Counted from the first letter of the stretch, positions 15,040 to 24,177 are shown. The stretch is 64,000 bases of DNA from Streptomyces sp. TSRI0281 (GCF_001905125.1 NZ_LWLE01000036.1:299341-363340); one strand, 5' to 3'. A program made the numbers and translations. Notes: generated by a model from the letters alone, not told the origin.

Positions 15040-17886
15040 TCACCCCGCCCGCCGGGTCAGCGTCAGGCGTGAGCGGGTGAGGCCGGCGGCCAGCAGTCCG
15101 GCCAGCACCGGCACCACCACGGCCAGCAGCCCGATCGTCTCCCAGGGCAGCACGATCGGGGTGTAGGCGGAGTCCATCGGCTGCTCGCGCATCGCCCGCA
15201 TCGCCTCGCGCAGATCGATGAGCCGCAGGGCGACCGCGGGCACGACGCCCGCCACCGTACCGAGCAGCACCCCGGTGAGCGCGACGACCAGGCACTGGAA
15301 TCCGGAGAGGGAGCGTCGCACTCCCGGAGGCGCGCCCACCGCGCTGAGCGTGGTCAGGTCGGCCTCCGCGTCGGCCTTGGCCAGACCGGTGGTGATGGCG
15401 GCCGCGCCCAGGGTCACCACGCCCGCGAACAGGGCGAGGATCAGCAGGATCGTGTCCTCCCCGCCGGACGGACCGTTGTCCGACGTGACGTAGGCGCCGC
15501 CGCCGCCCTGATCGATCGCCGCCGAGGTCGCCTGCCGCTCGGCCTCGGTCGGGGGGTGCGAGAGCGTGTACAGGCTTCCGTGGTCCTGCGTGTGCAGACC
15601 CAACCGGTCCGCGGCCTTCTGCGGCATGAGCAGGCGGATGCCGGGCGTCGCGGCGTACTTCGCGGGCGCGACGTAGACCTTCAGCCGGTCCGTGGTGGTG
15701 CGGGCCTTGCCGGGGTGCAGCTCGCGGTTCTTTTCGTCGCGGTCGCTGTACGTGTGGACGGCCTTGAGGGTGACCTCGCCGTTCTTCGCGTAGGCCGGGT
15801 TCAGCAGGACGGGAGTGCCCGCCTTCAGTGCTTCGGCCGCCGCGGGGTCGTCGAGCTTCACGTACGAGGTGAGCAGCGAGGCGTCAGCGATGACGATCTT
15901 GTTGATGTCGGTGCCGAAGGACGTCATGTTCATGTACTCGTCCATGCAGGCGGGGGAGTTCGTCAGCCGCTTGTGCTCATCGGCGGAGAGCCGGGCGGCG
16001 AGTTCCTTGGCACCCCGGCCGTTCAGCGGGCAGTTGTGCCCCTTGCCGGTGGGCTTCACCAGATCGAGGGAACCGCAGCCGTTCTCCTCCTCGTGGAAGG
16101 TGTAGCAGTCGCTGCCCGCCCAGACCCGTCCGATGTCGGAGCGTTCACCGCTGACGGGCATGTTCCGCTCGACGGCCGCCCGCGCGCCCGGCAGCCGTCC
16201 GGTCTCGGAGGGCTCCGAGAGGAGGGCGGCGGTGCCCGCGGTGAGGGCCGGTGTGTAGTCGTAGTCCTGCTCGGCCGAGGAACTGGCGGCGTACGTGGCG
16301 ACGGCGATGGTGCCGGCCACGGCGGCCATCACCGCGGCGACGGCCGGCGCTGTACGTCCCCGGTTGCGGGCCGCGTCGCGGAGCGCGATGCGTGGGGTGA
16401 GCGGCAGCCTGCGGCCGAGCCGGCCGAGGAAGCCGACGATGACCGGGATACAGGCGAGCACGCCCAGTTCCGCGACGACCGAGCCCCCGGCGACCATGGT
16501 CGTGTCACCGTTGATCCCTCCGTAGACGGCGACGGCGGCACCGGCAGCCATCGCGACGCACCCGAGAACGGGCATCACGCGGGAGCCGCGGCGGGTACCG
16601 CGGCGGCCGGTGAGCGACTCCAGCACGGACTGGCGGCCCGCCACGACGGCCGGTGCGAGCGCCGCGAGCACGCCGGTGACCAGGCCGAGTACGGCGATCG
16701 CCAGCAGCTCCCCGGGGCGGATGGTCAGGCTGCCGAAGCGGTGCCCGGCGTAGTTCTCGATCATCGGACGGCACAGCGCGGTCAGGCCGAGTCCGAGCAC
16801 CACGCCGAGGACGGCGCCGATCCCGCCGAGCACCACACCACCGGCGAGCACCACGGCCCGGACCTGACTCCGGCTGCCGCCGCACGAACCGACGAGACCG
16901 AGCTGCCTGCGTGAGCGACGCGCGCCGACGGCGAACGCCGGTCCTGCCAGCAGCACGATCTCCAGGACCGCCATGGCCACCACGGTGAGCAGGGCCGCGC
17001 TCCGGGGCTGACTGCCGGTGCCGCCCCCGCTCATCCGGGCGGCCATCGGGATCTCGGAGTCCGGCGGCGGGTCGAGGACGGCCTGGCGGGACAGCACCAG
17101 TGCGCCCTTCTCATTGGCGGCGAGTACGTCGGGCCAGGTCACTCCGGCGCCGGCCGGGCCCTGGACCAGCCACTTCGTCCTGCCGGGGTTGGGCGGGAGG
17201 ATCTTGCCGTCACGGTCGACGGCGGCCTTCCAGGGGGCGATGACCGTGCCGGGATCGGCGTAGAGGGACTTCTTGTCCAGCGCCTGGGGCAATTCCACGG
17301 TGCCGGTGAGGGTGTACGTCAGCTCGGGGCCGCGCACGGTCATACGGGAGCCGATGTGGAGGCCGGACGACTTCATGAAGGCTTCGGTGGCGGCGATCTC
17401 GCCCTTGCCGTGCGGGAACGTGCCGTCGAGCAGGGTGATCCTGCCGCGGACCAGCCGGTCCGCGGTGCGCAGCTCGGTGATCTCGGTGTTTGTGATGCCG
17501 TGGCCGGTCGTGACGGAGGCGGGCACGGACTGTTCGGTCAGGAACCGTGAGCCCTTCGGGAACGTGGCCGGTACGTCGACCGGCTTCCGCTTCTCCTCCG
17601 GCACCTGGGCGTCGTCGGGGGTGCCCCAGCCGCTCTGGTCGGGCATCTGCTGGATCGGTGTCCGGCCCAGGCCCGCATCGGTGAACTGGGCGTCCGCCGC
17701 ACCCATCTTGGCCGTCAGCTCCTTGGCCTCGGTCATGGCGGAGCTGCGGTACGTCACATCGGCGGCCGTCACCCCGAGGACCGGCAGGGCGATCATCGCG
17801 ACCACCAGGGCGCTGCGGCCCTTGGCCCGCATCGCGTCGCGGCGGGCTATGCGGAAGGTGGCGCGCCACCCCGGGAAGACGCTCAC
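15040..17886 (-). CDS. ABC transporter permease, FtsX/MacB type, two FtsX repeats
   Basis: The 948-residue membrane protein has an N-terminal helix (ALVVAMIALPVLGVTAADV, residues about 28-46), a large extracytoplasmic domain, a first FtsX module of about four helices around residues 300-520 (LLTVVAMAVLEIVLLAGPAF and following), a second large external domain, and a C-terminal FtsX module ending in IGLLAVVVPVLAGLLAAGL. This is the layout of fused permeases of lipoprotein or antibiotic-peptide exporters. The GTG start overlaps the ATPase stop (GTGA). The external domains contain paired Cys residues (CMDEY, CYTF, NGCGSL) that could form disulfides. The substrate is not known. Confidence 0.88.
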   Translation of the reverse strand: MSVFPGWRATFRIARRDAMRAKGRSALVVAMIALPVLGVTAADVTYRSSAMTEAKELTAKMGAADAQFTDAGLGRTPIQQMPDQSGWGTPDDAQVPEEKRKPVDVPATFPKGSRFLTEQSVPASVTTGHGITNTEITELRTADRLVRGRITLLDGTFPHGKGEIAATEAFMKSSGLHIGSRMTVRGPELTYTLTGTVELPQALDKKSLYADPGTVIAPWKAAVDRDGKILPPNPGRTKWLVQGPAGAGVTWPDVLAANEKGALVLSRQAVLDPPPDSEIPMAARMSGGGTGSQPRSAALLTVVAMAVLEIVLLAGPAFAVGARRSRRQLGLVGSCGGSRSQVRAVVLAGGVVLGGIGAVLGVVLGLGLTALCRPMIENYAGHRFGSLTIRPGELLAIAVLGLVTGVLAALAPAVVAGRQSVLESLTGRRGTRRGSRVMPVLGCVAMAAGAAVAVYGGINGDTTMVAGGSVVAELGVLACIPVIVGFLGRLGRRLPLTPRIALRDAARNRGRTAPAVAAVMAAVAGTIAVATYAASSSAEQDYDYTPALTAGTAALLSEPSETGRLPGARAAVERNMPVSGERSDIGRVWAGSDCYTFHEEENGCGSLDLVKPTGKGHNCPLNGRGAKELAARLSADEHKRLTNSPACMDEYMNMTSFGTDINKIVIADASLLTSYVKLDDPAAAEALKAGTPVLLNPAYAKNGEVTLKAVHTYSDRDEKNRELHPGKARTTTDRLKVYVAPAKYAATPGIRLLMPQKAADRLGLHTQDHGSLYTLSHPPTEAERQATSAAIDQGGGGAYVTSDNGPSGGEDTILLILALFAGVVTLGAAAITTGLAKADAEADLTTLSAVGAPPGVRRSLSGFQCLVVALTGVLLGTVAGVVPAVALRLIDLREAMRAMREQPMDSAYTPIVLPWETIGLLAVVVPVLAGLLAAGLTRSRLTLTRRAG

Positions 17887-18647
17887 TCGGCGGCCTCGGC
17901 GGCGAGCAGGGAGTCGGCCCCGGTGGTCAGTGTCTGGTCGATGATCGAACCGTCCCGCAGGAACACGACCCGGTCGGCCCAGGCGGCGTACCGCGGCTCA
18001 TGGGTCACCATCACTCCGGCCGCGCCCTGGTCGCAGCGATTGCGCAACAGGGCGAGGACGGCCTCACCCGTCTCGGAGTCGAGCGCTCCGGTCGGCTCGT
18101 CGGCGAGCACCAGGCGCCGGTCCCCCACGAGCGCGCGGGCGATGGCGACGCGTTGCTGCTGGCCGCCGGACATCTCGTCCGGGAAGCGGTCGGCGATCTC
18201 GGCCAGGTTCATCTCGGCCAGGGCCGCGAGGGCTTCCCTGCGGGCCTTGCGGACGGAGACGCCGTCGAGTTCGCGGGGCAGGGCGATGTTCTCGGCGGCG
18301 GTGAGGGCCGGGATCAGGTTGTAGTCCTGGAAGACGTATCCGACGCTGCGGCGGCGCAGGGCGGCCATGCCCTTGCGGCCGAGGGCGGCGATGTCCTGGC
18401 CCTCGATGACGACCTGGCCACTGGTGGCCGTGTCGAGCCCCCCGGCCAGGGTCAGCAGCGTGGACTTGCCGGAACCGGACGGACCCATCACGGCGACCAG
18501 TTCGCCCGTGCGCACGGAGAGGTCGACGCCGCGCAGGGCGTGCACTTCGGCGATGCCGGATCCATGGGTACGGGTCAGTGCCCGCAGTTCGAGAACGGCC
18601 TGGCCGACGGGCTGGCCGACGGGCGGGGCGGGTACGGGCGAGGACAT
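17883..18647 (-). CDS. ABC transporter ATP-binding protein (LolD/MacB type)
   Basis: The 254-residue ATPase has a Walker A GPSGSGKSTLL near residue 55, a Q-loop in YVFQDYNLIPALTAAENIALP, the signature MSGGQQQRVAIARAL, Walker B LVLADEPTGALDSETGE and an H-loop VTHEPRYAAWADR. The form is that of the LolCDE/MacB exporter class and it is coupled by a 4-bp overlap to the fused permease. The PadR gene lies upstream on the same strand, so it likely controls this pair. A short inverted repeat, GTTCC/GGAAC at 18655-18669, encloses the ribosome site. Confidence 0.92.
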   Translation of the reverse strand: MSSPVPAPPVGQPVGQAVLELRALTRTHGSGIAEVHALRGVDLSVRTGELVAVMGPSGSGKSTLLTLAGGLDTATSGQVVIEGQDIAALGRKGMAALRRRSVGYVFQDYNLIPALTAAENIALPRELDGVSVRKARREALAALAEMNLAEIADRFPDEMSGGQQQRVAIARALVGDRRLVLADEPTGALDSETGEAVLALLRNRCDQGAAGVMVTHEPRYAAWADRVVFLRDGSIIDQTLTTGADSLLAAEAAE

Positions 18648-18830
18648 GGTGGTGGTTCCCCCTAGGAACGGTCGGAGCAGGTCGGGCGGGGAGGGGCGGG
18701 GATAGTGGAGGGCGGCGAGGCGCGGACAGGGCCGCGGGCCTGCCCGCGTACGGCTGTGGAGCTGCGGGAACGGCAGCGGGGGCGGTCGGAAGGGCGGGCC
18801 TGTCCGCTTGCAGCCCCTCGTAGGCCGCTC

Positions 18831-18873
18831 GGAACGCCCTTCGAAACGCCCCTCGAAACGCCCCTCGTACGCC
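18831..18873. repeat. 12-bp repeats in the PadR-ABC intergenic region
   Basis: Copies of GAAACGCCCCTC with slight variation repeat three times. The surrounding 18648-18918 gap is GC-rich and has no gene that I can support. Confidence 0.6.
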
Positions 18874-18918
18874 GCTGGACAGGGCGGCTGTCGCCGGGTG
18901 GGCGGCCGGGGCGCCGGG

Positions 18919-19542
18919 TCAGCGCCGGGCGCGCGGGCGGGCGGCGAGGAGGCGGGCGGGGCCGCGGGTGGCGGCCGGACCGGAGCCGGCCGTCGGCTCG
19001 GTGGCGGCGGCCTCGGCGAGGCGGACGAGCCGGGCCTCGCAGTGATCCAGCCACCGGGCCTCTGCCTCGGCCTGGAAGATCAGCTGTTCCACCACGAGGA
19101 GCCAGGCGACCTCGTCACGGTTGGCCGGCACATCGGCGAGGGCCTGGGCCTTGAGCCGGGTGTAGTCCTGCATGGCCTTCAGGGTGTGGTGGCGCTGGGC
19201 CTGGATGACGTTGCGGATGTCGACGCCCGGGGCGCCCACCGCCATCGCCAGCTTGATCGCCAGTTCGTCGCGGGGCGGGTTGGCGCGATCCACGGGCGTC
19301 TCGAACCAGTTGCGCAGTTCGGCACGGCCGTCGTCGGTGATCGCGTACAGGTCGTGGCCCGCGTCGTCCGCGCCGTCCTGCGCGACCATGCCGTCGCGCT
19401 CCAGGCGGCTGAGCGTCGTATAGACCTGGCCGACGTTCAGCGGCCAGGTGGAGCCGGTGCGCGACTCGAATTCGGTGCGGAGCTGGGAGCCGTACCGCGG
19501 CCCGCGCTCCAGGAGGGCGAGTAGCCCGTGACGGATCGACAT
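18919..19542 (-). CDS. PadR-family transcriptional regulator
   Basis: The 207-residue protein begins MSIRHGLLALLERGPRYGSQL and has the PadR winged helix (TWPLNVGQVYTTLSRLERDGMV, residues about 30-52) followed by the C-terminal helical domain (vinR-like, ELAIKLAMAVGAPGVDIRNV, then ARWLDHCEARLVRL). The last 40 residues are Ala/Arg-rich. The start at 19542 lies on a pair of ATACT-N-AGTAT palindromes, so the protein probably represses itself by binding over its own start. It sits upstream of the ABC exporter genes on the same strand and most likely controls them in response to a toxic compound. Confidence 0.9.
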   Translation of the reverse strand: MSIRHGLLALLERGPRYGSQLRTEFESRTGSTWPLNVGQVYTTLSRLERDGMVAQDGADDAGHDLYAITDDGRAELRNWFETPVDRANPPRDELAIKLAMAVGAPGVDIRNVIQAQRHHTLKAMQDYTRLKAQALADVPANRDEVAWLLVVEQLIFQAEAEARWLDHCEARLVRLAEAAATEPTAGSGPAATRGPARLLAARPRARR

Positions 19543-19564
19543 ACTGAGTATGTATACCGAGTAT
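19541..19564. promoter_or_regulatory. PadR operator pair
   Basis: ATACTGAGTAT (19541-19551, perfect around a central base) and ATACCGAGTAT (19554-19564, one mismatch) lie 13 bp apart. The first overlaps the PadR start codon. PadR proteins are known to bind ATAC-N-GTAT-like palindromes; assignment to this PadR is inferred from location. Confidence 0.65.
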
Positions 19565-19568
19565 GTTG

Positions 19569-19614
19569 CTCGTGGCAAGTCCCTCAGGAGACTCGTGGCA
19601 AGTCCCTCAGGAGA
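19569..19614. repeat. Perfect 23-bp tandem duplication beside the PadR operator
   Basis: The block that begins CTCGTGGCAAGTCCCTCAGG occurs twice with no spacer (19569-19591 and 19592-19614) and no mismatch. It is upstream of PadR, where its promoter should be, and just after the stop of the next minus-strand gene. Confidence 0.9.
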
Positions 19615-19636
19615 CCGGACGGAGGTCCGGACCGGC

Positions 19637-20368
19637 TCAGTGCCCGCGACGCATACGGAACGCGAGGAAGCCCAGCCCCAGCCCGACCAGGGCGATCCCG
19701 GCGCCGAGCGAGATCTGCTGCACCTGTCGCACGGCGCGCGCGTCCAGCGCCTGCGCGGACGCCTGCCGGGACTCGGGGAACGCGCTGGGCGGCGGGGTGT
19801 AGACGGGCACGTCAGTGGCGTCGGGCTCCGGTACGTCCTCGTCGAGGGGGGCCTCGGCCCGCGCGAGCTCCAGCGGTGACAGCGACCGCCCGGGACGCGC
19901 CCGCCCCTCACCGGCCACCTGGCCGGCCAGCGGTGGCTCCGAAGCGGACGCGGAAGCGGAAGCGGAAACGGAAGCGGACGGGGGCGGGGCGGCAGGGTCG
20001 GAGGCGCTTGTCGGCGGACTGCCGGGGGGCTTCGCGGGGGCATCGTCCGAGGCGCCCGAGGGGGTGGCCGCCTCCGAGGACGCGAGCGGACCGCTGCCCG
20101 CAGGGCGGAGCGTCGCCGGGCCCGACGGAAGGGCGGAGGGCGGAGCGGAGGGAAGCGCGGACGGCCCGGCGGAGGCCGGCGGGGACGAGGGCGCGGAAGG
20201 AGCATCGGAAGCGTTCGTCGAGGGACGGAGTGAGACGGCGCCGGCCGCACTGCCGGCCTGCCCTCCCGCGTACGCCTCCCCGCCCACCGTCCCCAGCGCC
20301 GCCCCCGCCACCATCACCAGACAGGCCACGCACTTCGACGACCGCGCGGGGAGGAGTCCTGGAGCCAT
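19637..20368 (-). CDS. Secreted Ala/Ser/Pro-rich protein with C-terminal membrane anchor
   Basis: I do not recognise a family. The 243-residue product starting at ATG 20368 has an apparent signal peptide (SSKCVACLVMVAGAALGTVG then EAYA). A low-complexity Ala/Ser/Pro-rich region of about 130 residues follows, including a run of alternating Ser-Ala. Then comes a short charged segment (AEAPLDEDVPEPDATDVPVY). A single C-terminal hydrophobic helix (ISLGAGIALVGLGLGFLAF) ends in RMRRGH. The layout is that of an extracellular stalk held by a C-terminal anchor, with no LPXTG. It may display or shield something at the hyphal surface; that is speculation. Low-complexity DNA makes length variation likely. 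Confidence 0.65.
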   Translation of the reverse strand: MAPGLLPARSSKCVACLVMVAGAALGTVGGEAYAGGQAGSAAGAVSLRPSTNASDAPSAPSSPPASAGPSALPSAPPSALPSGPATLRPAGSGPLASSEAATPSGASDDAPAKPPGSPPTSASDPAAPPPSASVSASASASASEPPLAGQVAGEGRARPGRSLSPLELARAEAPLDEDVPEPDATDVPVYTPPPSAFPESRQASAQALDARAVRQVQQISLGAGIALVGLGLGFLAFRMRRGH

Positions 20369-20445
20369 GAGATCAGCGTCACACGCGCCGATATATCCGG
20401 CATCCCGGATGAGAAGGCGCCACCCGTAGGCGCGACGGCCCGGCC

Positions 20446-20580
20446 CGCACCACGCGCATCGGCATGCATCACACGTATTGGCCCGCATCACGTGCAACGG
20501 TGGGCATCACGCGTATCGCCGCGCACCATGAGCAACGCCGCGCACCACGTACAACGGCGGCACCATGCGTAACGGCGCCG
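20446..20580. repeat. Degenerate 18-20 bp tandem repeats, about seven copies
   Basis: Between the kinase stop and the next minus-strand start lie about seven copies of a unit close to GCACCACGTACAACGGCG, such as GCATCACGCGTATCGCCG and CGCACCATGAGCAACGCCG. They are adjacent and differ at a few positions. The rest of the gap to 20369 has no gene; GATATATC at about 20389 may be a -10. Confidence 0.6.
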
Positions 20581-20622
20581 ACGCGAGGGGACCGGAGCGA
20601 TCCGGACCGGGGTGCTGCCCAG

Positions 20623-22257
20623 CTAAGCCGGGTCGCCGGTGGAGATCCGCAGTTCGAAGTGGGCGCCCCGCTCCGCGACCGCCGTACCGGAGGCGGGGAA
20701 CTGGTTGACGACCTGGTCCTCGGCGTAGGCGTTGCCCGGCTCCTTGATCTCCTTGATCGTCCACCCCGCCGCCAGGGCACAGGCCTTCGCCGAGTTGATG
20801 TCCTTGTAGATGAAGTTCGGCGCCATGACCTTCTGCGGGTCGTTCGTGTCCTCCATCGCGTCCGTGCAGGCCTCGGTCTTCATCGTCCGGTTGCGCTCCG
20901 GCGGCTTGTGCTCGCCCGCCACCGTCGAGTCGCCGTCCTTGCCGGGTTCGTCCTTGTTCTGGAGGGACAGCGCCGTGATCAGGCCGCCGACCGCGAGCAG
21001 CGCGACAACGATCGAGCCGACGATGACCGGCATGTTCCGCTTGGAGCCACCGCCGCCGCCTGCTCCGCCACCGCCGGTGTTCTGCGGGGAGGTCATGTAC
21101 GGCGGCGGGGTCTGGTGGGCCAGCGGGCCCGCGGCCTGGTACGCCGGGGCTGCCTGCGGGTAGCCGTAGCCCGACGCGGGCGTCGGGGCGGAGGTCTGCT
21201 GGTACGGGCCCGGCTGGTGCGTCTGCGGCTGCGGCTGGTACGGCATCTGGATGCTCTGCGGCGACGTGGACGACTGGTCGACGGGCGGGAAGACCGCCGA
21301 TCCGACGCCGGAGCCGCTGTTGGTGGGAGCCCCGCCGCTGACGATCACCGGAGCGCCCGTCATACCGCCCGAGGCGTTCAGCACGCGCGCGATCTCGTCC
21401 CGCATCGCGGCGGCGCTGGGGAAGCGCTCGTTCGGGTTCTTCTTCAGCGCGCGGGCGACGAGTGCGTCCATGGCCGGGGTGATCGAACGGTTGATGCTGG
21501 ACGGAGCGACGGGCTCCTCCTGCACATGCGCGTACGCGATGGCGAGCGGCGAATCCGCGTCGAACGGGATCCGGCCGGTGAAGAGCTGGAAGAGCATGAT
21601 GCCGACCGAGTACAGGTCGGACCGGGCGTCCACCCCGCGTCCGAGGGCCTGCTCGGGGGAGAGGTACTGCGGCGTGCCGACGACCATGCCGGTCTGCGTC
21701 ATCGACGTGACGCCCGACTGCATGGCGCGGGCGATGCCGAAGTCCATGACCTTCACGACGCCGCGCTTGGTCATCATCACGTTGCCGGGCTTGATGTCCC
21801 GGTGGACCAGCCCCATCTCGTGGCTGGTCTCCAGCGCGGCCAGCACATCGGCCGTCACCTTGAGCGCCTTGTCGGCGGGCATCGCGCCGTAACTGCGGAT
21901 GTCCGCCTGGAGTACGGAGCCGAGCGGCTGCCCCTCGACGTACTCCATGACGATGTACGGCATCAGCGCGCCGCCGAGCTCGTCCTCGCCGGTGTCGAAG
22001 ACCGACACGATGTTGGTGTGCTGGAGCTTGGCGACGGCCTGCGCCTCGCGCCGGAACCGCTCGCGGAAGGACTGCTCGCGCCCCAGCTCCGTGTGCAGGG
22101 TCTTGATCGCGACCTGGCGGTCGAGCGCCGCGTCGTAGGCCAGATATACGGAGGCCATCCCGCCTTCGCCGAGCAGGTCGCGAAGCTGGTACCGGCCGCC
22201 CGCGACGGCACCGCCCGCATAGCGACCCTGTGCGCCGTGTGCGCCGTCCTGGCTCAT
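20623..22257 (-). CDS. Membrane Ser/Thr protein kinase with one PASTA-like domain
   Basis: The 544-residue protein has a Hanks-type kinase domain at about 22-285: Gly loop GEGGMASVY, catalytic Lys at about 52 (VAIKTL), HRDIKPGNV with Asp 154, DFG at 172-174 and GTPQYLSPEQ in the activation segment. A Gln/Pro/Tyr-rich cytoplasmic linker of about 110 residues follows, then one membrane helix at about 408-430. Outside lies one PASTA-like domain (APNFIYKDINSAKACALAAG through AHFELRIST). PASTA domains bind muropeptides, so sensing of cell-wall state is likely. The ATG at 22257 has a GGGGAAG site. It is divergent from a second kinase. Confidence 0.92.
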   Translation of the reverse strand: MSQDGAHGAQGRYAGGAVAGGRYQLRDLLGEGGMASVYLAYDAALDRQVAIKTLHTELGREQSFRERFRREAQAVAKLQHTNIVSVFDTGEDELGGALMPYIVMEYVEGQPLGSVLQADIRSYGAMPADKALKVTADVLAALETSHEMGLVHRDIKPGNVMMTKRGVVKVMDFGIARAMQSGVTSMTQTGMVVGTPQYLSPEQALGRGVDARSDLYSVGIMLFQLFTGRIPFDADSPLAIAYAHVQEEPVAPSSINRSITPAMDALVARALKKNPNERFPSAAAMRDEIARVLNASGGMTGAPVIVSGGAPTNSGSGVGSAVFPPVDQSSTSPQSIQMPYQPQPQTHQPGPYQQTSAPTPASGYGYPQAAPAYQAAGPLAHQTPPPYMTSPQNTGGGGAGGGGGSKRNMPVIVGSIVVALLAVGGLITALSLQNKDEPGKDGDSTVAGEHKPPERNRTMKTEACTDAMEDTNDPQKVMAPNFIYKDINSAKACALAAGWTIKEIKEPGNAYAEDQVVNQFPASGTAVAERGAHFELRISTGDPA

Positions 22258-22551
22258 GACTTGCTTCCCCCTCGGCGCGCGACTGACGCGATGATCCGTA
22301 GTACGGGCCAAGTCTGCCCGAGGGGTACGACACGTCAAGCCAGGTGCCCGTTCCGTGACCCTAAGCACAGGAAGCGTCTCGGAAGCGTTACAGGATCCGC
22401 ATGGAATTTGCTTGTGCGGCACGCCAGCCGGTTGGATGACCCGTCCCTCTCGGAACAGGTGTGTCCGACAGAGGCTGTAGCGTGACGTGGCAATGCAGCT
22501 AGGCACCGTGAGAACCCGCGGACGCGCGGACAGATACGACGGCGAGGACTG

Positions 22552-24129
22552 ATGGCACCCGATTCCGAAGCAAACGGCGGCGGAGTTTCGGATGGCACCG
22601 ACTCCTGGGGGATCGGCGGTGTCGTCGGCGACGGACGTTACCGGATGACTCACCGGCTCGGCCGGGGCGGCATGGCCGAGGTCTATGCCGCGGAGGACGT
22701 CCGTCTGGGACGTACGGTCGCGGTGAAGCTGCTCCGTTCCGATCTCGCCGAGGACCCGGTCTCCAAGGCCCGTTTCACGCGCGAGGCGCAGTCGGTCGCG
22801 GGCCTCAACCACCATGCGATCGTCGCCGTGTACGACTCCGGCGAGGACATCGTGGGCGGCCAGACCGTCCCGTACATCGTGATGGAGCTGGTCGAGGGCC
22901 GCACCATCCGTGATCTGCTCCTCAACGCCGAGGCCCCGCCGCCGGAGCAGGCGCTGATCATCGTCTCGGGGGTGCTGGAAGCCCTCGCGTACTCGCATCA
23001 GCACGGCATCGTGCACCGCGACATCAAGCCCGCCAACGTGATCATCACGGACTCCGGCGCGGTGAAGGTGATGGACTTCGGCATCGCCCGCGCGCTGCAC
23101 GGCGCGCAGTCGACGATGACCCAGACCGGCATGGTCATGGGAACACCTCAGTACCTCTCCCCCGAACAGGCGCTCGGCAAGGCGGTCGACCACCGCTCCG
23201 ACCTGTACGCCACCGGCTGCCTGCTCTACGAACTCCTCGCCCTGCGGCCCCCGTTCACCGGTGAGACCCCGCTCTCCGTGGTGTACCAGCACGTCCAGGA
23301 CATTCCGGTGCCGCCCTCCGAGGTGTCGGACGTGGTGCCCCCGGAGCTGGACGGGATGGTGATGCGCTCGCTCGCGAAGGACCCGGACGACCGGTTCCAG
23401 AGCGCCGAGGAGATGCGCGGCCTGGTCCAGTACAGCCTGCAGATGCTCCAGGTGCAGGGCGGCCACACCGGTACGTGGAACACCGGCCCGGTCGCGATGC
23501 ACGAGGCCGGCCACACCCCCGCCATGGGCATGACGGGCGGGACGACGGCGATGGGTCACCCGATGCACGGGGAGACCTCGCAGGGGCCGATCCTGCCGCC
23601 GATGAACCCGGACGACGGGGCGTACGACGGCGGGCACCGGTCCGGTGGCGGTCGCGGCAAGATGTGGCTGTTCGTCGTGCTCGCGCTGATCGCGATCGGC
23701 GCGGGCGTCGCGTTCGCCGTCCAGGCGGCGAACGACAACGGCAAGAAGAAGGATCCGGTCGACCCTCCGCCCTCCGTCTCGCAGTCCGAGAAGGAGACCT
23801 CACCGGATCCGACCGACGAGGAGACCGAGCCCTCCGAGGAGCCGGACAACTCCTCGGGCAATCAGACGCAGCCCAACGAGCGGCCGTGGACCCCGTCCGA
23901 GACTCCGAGCAAGCCGTCGTTCACCCCGTCCGGCACCCCGAGCCCGCCGGACTCGGGCGGCAACTCCGACGGCAACACGAACGACGGCAGTACGGGCGAG
24001 CCGACCGACGAGCCGACCAACCCGACCACCGATCCGGGATCCCCGGGCGGCAACGGGGACGACGGAGGCGCGGAGGACGGCGGAACGGGGACCACCCTCG
24101 GCACATCGGTGGGCCAGACCACCCCGTAA
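22552..24129 (+). CDS. Membrane Ser/Thr protein kinase with disordered extracellular tail
   Basis: The 525-residue protein has a Hanks-type kinase domain at about 30-295: GRGGMAEVY, Lys 59 (VAVKLL), HRDIKPANV from residue 155, DFG at 175-177 and GTPQYLSPEQAL. A His/Met/Gly-rich linker leads to a membrane helix at about 371-392. The outside part is about 130 residues rich in Pro, Thr, Ser, Glu and Asp with no PASTA fold, so any ligand is unknown. Its kinase domain is close to that of the divergent neighbour, which suggests an old duplication followed by divergence of the sensors. They share a 294-bp intergenic region with no other gene. Confidence 0.92.
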   Translation: MAPDSEANGGGVSDGTDSWGIGGVVGDGRYRMTHRLGRGGMAEVYAAEDVRLGRTVAVKLLRSDLAEDPVSKARFTREAQSVAGLNHHAIVAVYDSGEDIVGGQTVPYIVMELVEGRTIRDLLLNAEAPPPEQALIIVSGVLEALAYSHQHGIVHRDIKPANVIITDSGAVKVMDFGIARALHGAQSTMTQTGMVMGTPQYLSPEQALGKAVDHRSDLYATGCLLYELLALRPPFTGETPLSVVYQHVQDIPVPPSEVSDVVPPELDGMVMRSLAKDPDDRFQSAEEMRGLVQYSLQMLQVQGGHTGTWNTGPVAMHEAGHTPAMGMTGGTTAMGHPMHGETSQGPILPPMNPDDGAYDGGHRSGGGRGKMWLFVVLALIAIGAGVAFAVQAANDNGKKKDPVDPPPSVSQSEKETSPDPTDEETEPSEEPDNSSGNQTQPNERPWTPSETPSKPSFTPSGTPSPPDSGGNSDGNTNDGSTGEPTDEPTNPTTDPGSPGGNGDDGGAEDGGTGTTLGTSVGQTTP

Positions 24130-24177
24130 CCCCGGACCACCCCGGAGCACCGGACCGTCTGCGGCTTCGCCCGGCCC

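Noticed and set aside
15750..15765. DnaA-box-like TGTGGACGG inside the ABC permease gene
   Set aside because: A single weak match within coding sequence, with no other box close by. GGGTCCACA near 30405 also fails the first two positions.
18655..18669. RNA hairpin hiding the ribosome site of the ABC ATPase gene
   Set aside because: The stem is only 5 bp with a 5-nt loop and is likely to occur by chance; noted in the gene entry only.
20446..20580. CRISPR array
   Set aside because: The repeats are adjacent and degenerate, with no spacers of constant length and no cas genes nearby.
22258..23637. N-terminal extension of the first kinase across the divergent kinase gene
   Set aside because: It is antisense to the second kinase; the kinase start at 22257 has its own ribosome site and correct N-terminus.
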